From: Streptomyces xanthii
GTDB taxonomy: Bacteria; Actinomycetota; Actinomycetes; Streptomycetales; Streptomycetaceae
NCBI RefSeq assembly: GCF_014621695.1
Contig: NZ_CP061281.1
Coordinates: 4,960,001 to 5,024,000, forward strand
Reading direction: 5' to 3'
DNA: 64,000 nucleotides
This document shows, one piece after another, positions 58,423 to 64,000 of this stretch. Each line of letters starts with the position of its first letter. The stretch's first letter is position 1. The notes beneath the pieces were generated by a model, which was not told where the DNA came from, ran no database searches, and was given only the letters and a program-made list of their open reading frames with translations. A program made the position numbers and the translations under genes.

Positions 58423-60350
58423 CACGCCGCCTCCTCTGCGCGTTCCTGGACGACCGCCAGGATCTGGTCCATCGCCACCGTCGTGCCGGGGCGCACGTCC
58501 AGCTCCGTGACGACGCCCGCGTGCGGGGCCGCGATCACGTGCTCCATCTTCATCGCCTCGACCACCAGCAGGCTCTGACCGGCCGCGACCTCGTCGCCGA
58601 CGGCCACCTTGACGACCGTCACCGTGCCGGGCATCGGTGCCGTCAGGGAACCCGCGCCGCCCGCCCCGGCACCCGTCAGGCTCGCCGCGACCGGGTCGTG
58701 GTCCTGGACGTGCCAGGCGTCGCCGTCGAGGGCCAGCCAGTCGGCGGCCACCGCCGTGGGCCGCACCGGGGCCGTCGGCTCGCCGTCGACCAGGATCTCG
58801 GTGCCGGAGGCCGTGGTGCGGACGCGGACCTCGACCGGGTCGTGCCCGGCGGCCCGCAGGTGGTGCACCGTCCACGCCGGGTCGCCGCCGAGCCGCCAGC
58901 CGTCGGGCCGCCCGAACGGGTCGGCCCAGCCGTCGCCGCCGGCCTGCGCCAGGCGCTCCTGGCGCAGGGCGCCCGCCGCCGCGTAGACGCCCGCGGGGAC
59001 GTCCGCCGAGACCAGGCCGTCGACCTCGCGCTCCACGAGACCCGTGTCCAACTCGCCCGCGACGACCGCCGGATGGGCCAGCAGCCGGCGCAGGAAGCCC
59101 GCGTTCGTCGGCACGCCCAGTGTCACCGTGCGGGCCAGCGCCGCCCGCAGCCGGCGCAGCGCCGTGTCCCGGTCGGGGCCGTACGCGATGACCTTCGCCA
59201 GCATCGGGTCGTAGAGGGAACTGACCTCCGTGCCCTCGCTCAGCCCGGAGTCCGTGCGCACCCCGTCGCCCTCGGGCTCGCTCAGCGCGAGGACCGTGCC
59301 GCCGGAGGGGAGGAAGCCGCGGGCAGGGTCCTCGGCGCACAGGCGCGCCTCGACCGCGTGGCCGGTCAGGGTGATGTCGTCCTGCGTGAAGCCGAGCGGC
59401 TCGCCCGCGGCGACGCGCAGCTGCCACTCCACCAGGTCCAGGCCCGTGACCAGCTCGGTCACCGGGTGCTCCACCTGGAGGCGGGTGTTCATCTCCATGA
59501 AGCAGTACGCGGACGGGTCGTCGCCGGGGACGATGAACTCGACCGTGCCCGCGCCCCGGTAGCCGCACGAGCGGGCCGCCTCGACGGCCGCCGCGCCCAT
59601 CGCCGCGCGGGTCTTCTCGTCGAGCAGGACGCTGGGCGCCTCCTCGATGACCTTCTGGTGGCGGCGCTGCAGCGAGCACTCGCGCTCGCCCAGGTGCACC
59701 ACATTGCCGTGCGCGTCCGCGAGGACCTGGATCTCGATGTGCCGGGGGCGGTCGATCCACCGCTCGACGAGCAGTGTGTCGTCGCCGAACGAGGCCCGTG
59801 CCTCGCGCCGCGCCGCCGCGATCTCGTCCTCCAGGACCGTCAGGTCCCGCACCAGGCGCATGCCCTTGCCGCCACCGCCGGCCGACGGCTTGAGCAGCAC
59901 GGGGGCGCCCAGCTCGCGGGCCGCGTCCGCGAGTTCGGGATCGCGGCCGCCCGGGACCACCGGGACACCCGCGGCCTGCACCGTCTCCTTCGCGCGGATC
60001 TTGTCGCCCATCAGCGCGATCGCGTCGGCGGACGGGCCGATGAAGGCCAGGCCCGCCTCCTCGCAGGCCCGCGCGAACGCCGCGTTCTCCGCCAGGAAGC
60101 CGTAGCCCGGGTGCACCGCCTGGGCGCCCGTGGCGCGCGCCGCCTCGACGATGCGCTCGGCCGACAGATAGCTCTCGGAGGCCGGCGGCGGGCCGATCCG
60201 GACGGCCTCGTCGGCCTCGCGCACGTGCCGCGCGTCGGCGTCCGCGTCGCTGTACACGGCCACCGAGCGGACGCCGAGCGCCCGCAGCGTACGGATGACA
60301 CGGACGGCGATCTCGCCGCGGTTGGCCACCAGCACGTTCTCGAACATCAT
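58422..60350 (-). CDS. mccA: Acyl-CoA carboxylase alpha subunit (biotin carboxylase + BCCP)
   Basis: Biotin-dependent carboxylase alpha chain of 642 aa. The N-terminal biotin carboxylase (about 1-450) has [16 protein letters not shown], the ATP-grasp glycine loop [12 protein letters not shown], and [15 protein letters not shown]. The C-terminal biotinyl domain has the biotin site VEAMKMEH. With MccB and HmgL it fits 3-methylcrotonyl-CoA carboxylase (leucine route). The start is the first of two ATGs with GAGAGG upstream. It could also serve another acyl-CoA beta subunit. Confidence 0.93.
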   Translation of the reverse strand: MMFENVLVANRGEIAVRVIRTLRALGVRSVAVYSDADADARHVREADEAVRIGPPPASESYLSAERIVEAARATGAQAVHPGYGFLAENAAFARACEEAGLAFIGPSADAIALMGDKIRAKETVQAAGVPVVPGGRDPELADAARELGAPVLLKPSAGGGGKGMRLVRDLTVLEDEIAAARREARASFGDDTLLVERWIDRPRHIEIQVLADAHGNVVHLGERECSLQRRHQKVIEEAPSVLLDEKTRAAMGAAAVEAARSCGYRGAGTVEFIVPGDDPSAYCFMEMNTRLQVEHPVTELVTGLDLVEWQLRVAAGEPLGFTQDDITLTGHAVEARLCAEDPARGFLPSGGTVLALSEPEGDGVRTDSGLSEGTEVSSLYDPMLAKVIAYGPDRDTALRRLRAALARTVTLGVPTNAGFLRRLLAHPAVVAGELDTGLVEREVDGLVSADVPAGVYAAAGALRQERLAQAGGDGWADPFGRPDGWRLGGDPAWTVHHLRAAGHDPVEVRVRTTASGTEILVDGEPTAPVRPTAVAADWLALDGDAWHVQDHDPVAASLTGAGAGGAGSLTAPMPGTVTVVKVAVGDEVAAGQSLLVVEAMKMEHVIAAPHAGVVTELDVRPGTTVAMDQILAVVQERAEEAA

Positions 60351-60424
60351 CGTTCGCCTCTCCACACCACTGTTCGTCGTCGTGGTCGACGTGGTCGACG
60401 GGATCGTCGGGGTCTTCATCGCCG

Positions 60425-62047
60425 TCACATCCGGAAGACACCGAAGCCGGGGGACTTCTCCGGCAGCGGTGCGTTGGCGCACGCGGTCAGGGCCAGGCCG
60501 AGGACCTGACGGGTCTCCATCGGGTCGATCACGCCGTCGTCCCAGAGCCGCGCCGTCGCGTAGTACGCGCTGCCCTGGGTCTCGTACTGGGCGCGGATCG
60601 GGGCCTTGAAGGCGTCCTCGTCCTCGGCGGGCCACTCCTCGCCGCGCGCCTCCAACTGGTCCCGCTTGACGGTCGCGAGGACGGACGCGGCCTGCTCGCC
60701 GCCCATGACGGAGATCTTGGCGCCGGGCCACATCCACAGGAAGCGGGGGCTGTAGGCCCGGCCGCACATCGAGTAGTTGCCCGCGCCGTACGAGCCGCCG
60801 ATCACGACGGTCAGCTTCGGCACGCGCGTGCAGGCCACGGCGGTGACCATCTTGGCGCCGTGCTTGGCGATGCCGCCCGCCTCGTAGTCCCGGCCGACCA
60901 TGAAGCCCGAGATGTTCTGCAGGAACACCAGCGGAATGCCGCGCTGGTCGCACAGCTCGATGAAGTGGGCGCCCTTCTGGGCGGACTCGGAGAACAGGAT
61001 GCCGTTGTTCGCCACGATGCCGACCGGGTGGCCGTGGATCCGGGCGAAGCCGGTGACCAGCGTCTGCCCGTACTCGGACTTGAACTCGTGGAACCGCGAG
61101 CCGTCCACCACGCGCGCGATGACCTCGCGGACGTCGTACGGGGTGCGCGAGTCGACCGGCACCGCCCCGTACAGGCCCGCCGGGTCGACCTTCGGCTCGA
61201 TCGCGGCCTCGGCCGACCAGGGGAGCGGGCCGCGCTCGGGGAGCGTGGAGACGATCGTGCGCACGATGCGCAGCGCGTGCGCGTCGTCCTCCGCGAGGTG
61301 GTCCGTGACGCCGGAGACGCGGGAGTGGACCTCGCCGCCGCCCAGCTCCTCCGCGGTGACGACCTCACCGGTGGCCGCCTTCACCAGCGGCGGGCCGCCG
61401 AGGAAGATCGTGCCCTGATTCCGCACGATGACGGCCTCGTCGCTCATCGCCGGGACGTACGCTCCGCCGGCCGTGCACGAGCCGAGGACCGCCGCGATCT
61501 GCGGGATGCCCGCGCCGGACATCCGCGCCTGGTTGTAGAAGATCCGGCCGAAGTGCTCACGGTCGGGGAAGACCTCGTCCTGCATCGGCAGGAAGGCGCC
61601 GCCGGAGTCCACCAGATAGACGCACGGCAGCCTGTTCTCCAGCGCGACCTCCTGGGCGCGCAGGTGCTTCTTCACCGTCATCGGGTAGTACGTGCCGCCC
61701 TTGACGGTCGCGTCATTGGCGACGATCACGCACTCGCGGCCGCTGACCCGGCCGATGCCGGCGATCACACCCGCCGCCGGCGCCTGGTCCCCGTACATCC
61801 CGTCGGCCGCCAGCGGGGCCAGCTCCAGGAACGGGGAGCCCGGGTCGAGCAGCGTGTCCACCCGGTCGCGCGGCAGCAGCTTGCCGCGCGCGGTGTGCCG
61901 CGCCCGGGCCTTCTCGCCGCCGCCGAGCCGGGCCGCGGCGAGCTTGGCGCGCAGCTCCTCGCCGAGCGCCCGGTGCGCCGCCTCGTTGGCCCGCCACGCC
62001 TCCGACGCGGGGTCCGCCGCGCTCGTCAGCTCCGGTGCCTCGTGCAT
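60425..62047 (-). CDS. mccB: Acyl-CoA carboxylase beta subunit (methylcrotonyl-CoA carboxylase type)
   Basis: Carboxyltransferase of 540 aa that moves CO2 from biotin to the acyl-CoA. Typical sequences: [78 protein letters not shown]. The cluster with hmgL and acdH points to 3-methylcrotonyl-CoA. It is the first gene of the mccB-mccA-hmgL-acdH unit; the divergent TetR gene lies upstream across two operator-like sites. Confidence 0.94.
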   Translation of the reverse strand: MHEAPELTSAADPASEAWRANEAAHRALGEELRAKLAAARLGGGEKARARHTARGKLLPRDRVDTLLDPGSPFLELAPLAADGMYGDQAPAAGVIAGIGRVSGRECVIVANDATVKGGTYYPMTVKKHLRAQEVALENRLPCVYLVDSGGAFLPMQDEVFPDREHFGRIFYNQARMSGAGIPQIAAVLGSCTAGGAYVPAMSDEAVIVRNQGTIFLGGPPLVKAATGEVVTAEELGGGEVHSRVSGVTDHLAEDDAHALRIVRTIVSTLPERGPLPWSAEAAIEPKVDPAGLYGAVPVDSRTPYDVREVIARVVDGSRFHEFKSEYGQTLVTGFARIHGHPVGIVANNGILFSESAQKGAHFIELCDQRGIPLVFLQNISGFMVGRDYEAGGIAKHGAKMVTAVACTRVPKLTVVIGGSYGAGNYSMCGRAYSPRFLWMWPGAKISVMGGEQAASVLATVKRDQLEARGEEWPAEDEDAFKAPIRAQYETQGSAYYATARLWDDGVIDPMETRQVLGLALTACANAPLPEKSPGFGVFRM

Positions 62048-62099
62048 CCTGCGGTCCCCTCACCAAGTCCTGAGCAAGCTCTGGGCCAGTCCTGCGAAA

Positions 62100-62144
62100 G
62101 TTAATGAGCGTTAACCTGTTTCCTCCAGGTTAACGCTCGCTAAC
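62100..62144. promoter_or_regulatory. Twin TetR-type operators between mccB and tetR
   Basis: GTTAATGAGCGTTAAC (62100-62115) and GTTAACGCTCGCTAAC (62129-62144) are near-palindromes, inverted relative to each other; together they form a larger palindrome with perfect 13-bp arms (62106-62118, 62126-62138). The position between divergent genes suggests repression of both by the TetR protein. Confidence 0.75.
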
Positions 62145-62166
62145 CTCCCTGTCTAGAATTACTTCC

Positions 62167-62757
62167 ATGGCCACCAGAACCGACGCCCCCACGCGGCGCG
62201 AGCAGATCCTCAAGGAGGCCGCGCGGCTCTTCGCCGAGCGGGGTTTCCACGGCGTGGGGGTCGATGAGATAGGCGCCGCCGTCGGCATCAGCGGACCCGG
62301 CCTGTACCGGCACTTCGCGGGCAAGGACGCGATGCTCGCCGAGCTGCTCGTCGGCATCAGCGGGCAGCTGCTCACCGGCGGCAAGCACCGGGTCGCCGAG
62401 GCGGGCCAGGGACCCGACGCGCTGCTCGACTCGCTGATCGAGGGGCACATCGACTTCGCGCTCGACGACCGCGACCTGATCACGCTGCACGACCGCGAGC
62501 TCGACCGGCTGCGCGACACCGACCGCAAGCTGGTGCGCCAGCTCCAGCGCCAGTACGTGGAGCTGTGGGTGGAGGCGGTGCGCAAGGTCTACCCGGAGCT
62601 CGCCGAGCCTCACGCGCGCGTGGCGGTGCACGCGGTCTTCGGGCTGCTGAACTCGACGCCGCACCTGAGCCGCCCGGGTTCGCTGCCCGGGCGTGACGCG
62701 ACGGCGGCCATGCTGCACAAGCTGGCGCGCGGAGCGTTCGCCGCTGCCGCACAGTGA
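62167..62757 (+). CDS. TetR-family regulator of the leucine/acyl-CoA block
   Basis: Repressor of 196 aa. The N-terminal HTH has ILKEAARLFAERGFHGVGVD and ISGPGLYRHFAGKDAMLAEL; the rest is an all-helical ligand domain. The ligand is likely an acyl-CoA of the pathway. It is divergent from mccB and upstream of an acyl-CoA dehydrogenase gene. Two operator-like palindromes lie 23 and 52 nt upstream. Confidence 0.9.
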   Translation: MATRTDAPTRREQILKEAARLFAERGFHGVGVDEIGAAVGISGPGLYRHFAGKDAMLAELLVGISGQLLTGGKHRVAEAGQGPDALLDSLIEGHIDFALDDRDLITLHDRELDRLRDTDRKLVRQLQRQYVELWVEAVRKVYPELAEPHARVAVHAVFGLLNSTPHLSRPGSLPGRDATAAMLHKLARGAFAAAAQ

Positions 62758-62823
62758 GGTGAGGTGCGCCGCAGAGTGACGCGCATCTCTGGACGGTCCG
62801 GTGACTGGCCGGTAACGTTCTCT

Positions 62824-62837
62824 GAGCAAGCGCTTAG
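62824..62837. promoter_or_regulatory. Small palindrome before the terminal acyl-CoA dehydrogenase
   Basis: GAGCAAGCGCTTAG contains AAGCGCTT, a core shared by several fatty-acid TetR operators. It lies 42 nt upstream of the GTG start. Weak evidence on its own. Confidence 0.3.
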
Positions 62838-62878
62838 TCGTCGTATGAGGGCCGTCTGAGGCCGTAGAGGGAGTTCCC

Positions 62879-64000
62879 GTGCGCCGTACCGTTTTCAATG
62901 AGGACCACGAGGCGTTCCGGGAGACCCTGCGCGCCTTCATCGAGGCCGAGGTCGTCCCGCACTACGACGAGTGGTTCCAGGACGGCATCGTCCCGCGCGA
63001 GCTCTACGGCAAGATGGCCGAGCTCGGCCTGTTCGGGATCAACGTGCCGGAGGAGTACGACGGCGCGGGCATGGACACCCACAAGTTCGAGGCCATCCAG
63101 TACGAGGAGACCGCCCGCGCGGGCGTCTCCTTCGGCGGCTCCGGCGTGCACGTGCTGCTCGCCCTGCCGTACATCAAGATGCTCGCCACCGACGAGCAGA
63201 AGAAGCGCTACCTGCCGAACTTCGTCTCCGGCGAGGAGATGTGGGCCCTCGCGATGACCGAGCCGGGCACCGGCTCCGACGTCGCGGGCATGAAGACCAC
63301 CGCCAAGCTCTCCGAGGACGGCACGCACTACGTCCTCAACGGCGCCAAGACCTTCATCACCGGCGGCGTCCACGCCGACCGCGTCATCGTCTGCGCCCGC
63401 ACCGCCGCGCCGACCGCCGAGGACCGCCGCTTCGGCATCTCCCTCTTCGCCGTCGACACCAAGTCCGAGGGCTACTCGATCGGCCGCAAGCTCGACAAGC
63501 TCGGCCTGCGCACCTCCGACACCGCCGAGCTGGCCTTCGTCGACGTGAAGGTCCCCGCCGAGGACCTCCTGGGCGAGGAGAACAAGGGCTTCGGCTACCT
63601 CGGCACGAACCTCGCCTCCGAGCGCTGGGGCATCGCCTACGGCGCGTACGCGCAGGCCCAGGCCGCCGTGAACTTCGCCAAGCAGTACGTGCAGGAGCGC
63701 ACCGTCTTCGGCAAGCCGGTCGCCACGTTCCAGAACACGAAGTTCGAGCTGGCCGCCTGCCAGGCCGAGGTGGACGCCGCGCAGGCCGTCGCCGACCGCG
63801 CCCTGGAGGCCCTCGACGCCGGCGAGCTGACCGCCGCCGAGGCCGCGTCCGCGAAGCTGTTCTGCACCGAGGTCGCCCACCGCGTCATCGACCGCTGCCT
63901 CCAGCTGCACGGCGGCTACGGGTTCATGAACGAGTACCCGATCGCCCGCCTGTACGCGGACAACCGTGTGAACCGCATCTACGGCGGCACCAGCGAGGTC
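62879..64000 (+). CDS. Acyl-CoA dehydrogenase, 3' end outside window
   Basis: Acyl-CoA dehydrogenase of the long/medium-chain or branched-chain class; 374 codons are visible and the frame is still open at the window edge (family length about 385). Signatures: ALAMTEPGTGSDVAGMKTTA and LQLHGGYGFMNEYPIARLYA, with the C-terminal GGTSEV at the very end. The GTG start has GAGGGAG 6 nt upstream. It is a paralog of acdH; context suggests fatty or branched acyl-CoA oxidation under the TetR gene next to it. Confidence 0.93.
   Translation, partial: MRRTVFNEDHEAFRETLRAFIEAEVVPHYDEWFQDGIVPRELYGKMAELGLFGINVPEEYDGAGMDTHKFEAIQYEETARAGVSFGGSGVHVLLALPYIKMLATDEQKKRYLPNFVSGEEMWALAMTEPGTGSDVAGMKTTAKLSEDGTHYVLNGAKTFITGGVHADRVIVCARTAAPTAEDRRFGISLFAVDTKSEGYSIGRKLDKLGLRTSDTAELAFVDVKVPAEDLLGEENKGFGYLGTNLASERWGIAYGAYAQAQAAVNFAKQYVQERTVFGKPVATFQNTKFELAACQAEVDAAQAVADRALEALDAGELTAAEAASAKLFCTEVAHRVIDRCLQLHGGYGFMNEYPIARLYADNRVNRIYGGTSEV

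Overview
The window is a high-GC actinobacterial chromosome segment, almost certainly Streptomyces. Evidence: GTG/TTG starts and 4-nt start/stop overlaps are common; adpA carries a TTA codon in its interdomain linker; and complete desferrioxamine (des) and cellobiose (ceb) loci are present. From memory, gene order from right to left resembles S. coelicolor about SCO2774-SCO2830, so most of the window is conserved core chromosome rather than an island. No transposase, integrase, phage gene, rRNA or CRISPR array was seen.

Layout. (1) 175-8383: an Ehu-type ABC transporter (ehuBCDA) beside a DUF3830 protein, an amidase, a D-2-hydroxyacid dehydrogenase and two Asp/Glu-racemase-superfamily enzymes; this looks like an import-and-breakdown route for an unidentified compound. 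(2) 8643-13407: a flavin monooxygenase-like protein, a 179-bp palindromic element, a PAS-GGDEF-EAL cyclic-di-GMP enzyme (CdgA-like) with a BldD-box match upstream, and a secreted M6 metalloprotease. (3) 13716-19914: tRNA-Lys(CUU), a primase-polymerase-like protein whose stop lies inside the tRNA, a small helical protein, then a tightly coupled three-gene unit (PD-(D/E)XK nuclease-like, unknown, Upf1/DNA2-like SF1 helicase) and a PAP2 membrane protein. (4) 20117-29238: histidine phosphatase, NsdA-like HTH/TPR regulator with a small partner, a repetitive 850-bp gap, a spermidine-synthase-like protein, a membrane-anchored protein, a two-component pair and a secreted chitinase. (5) 29358-35707: bglC-cebGFE and cebR with two CebR operators. 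(6) 35783-44296: tRNA-His, orn, adpA, a universal stress protein, a YaaH-like transporter, glmS and a Tat-exported phosphatase. (7) 44452-48341: uraD with an MFS transporter, and a secreted GH20 hexosaminidase. (8) 48426-55529: desABCD and desFE with iron boxes. (9) 55655-64000: an orphan SUKH-3 protein and a leucine/branched acyl-CoA degradation block (acdH, hmgL, mccA, mccB, TetR, acyl-CoA dehydrogenase cut by the window end).

Common themes are extracellular polymer use (chitinase, hexosaminidase and glmS with DasR-like sites; cellobiose uptake with CebR sites), iron uptake (iron boxes), and developmental control (adpA with a bldA-type TTA codon; a cyclic-di-GMP enzyme with a BldD box). Two families of dispersed intergenic repeats occupy many gene ends.

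Best candidates for undescribed biology are the nuclease/unknown/helicase operon (14960-19055) and the DUF3830/amidase/racemase catabolic locus (175-8383). All SCO numbers and homolog names come from memory and were not checked against a database.
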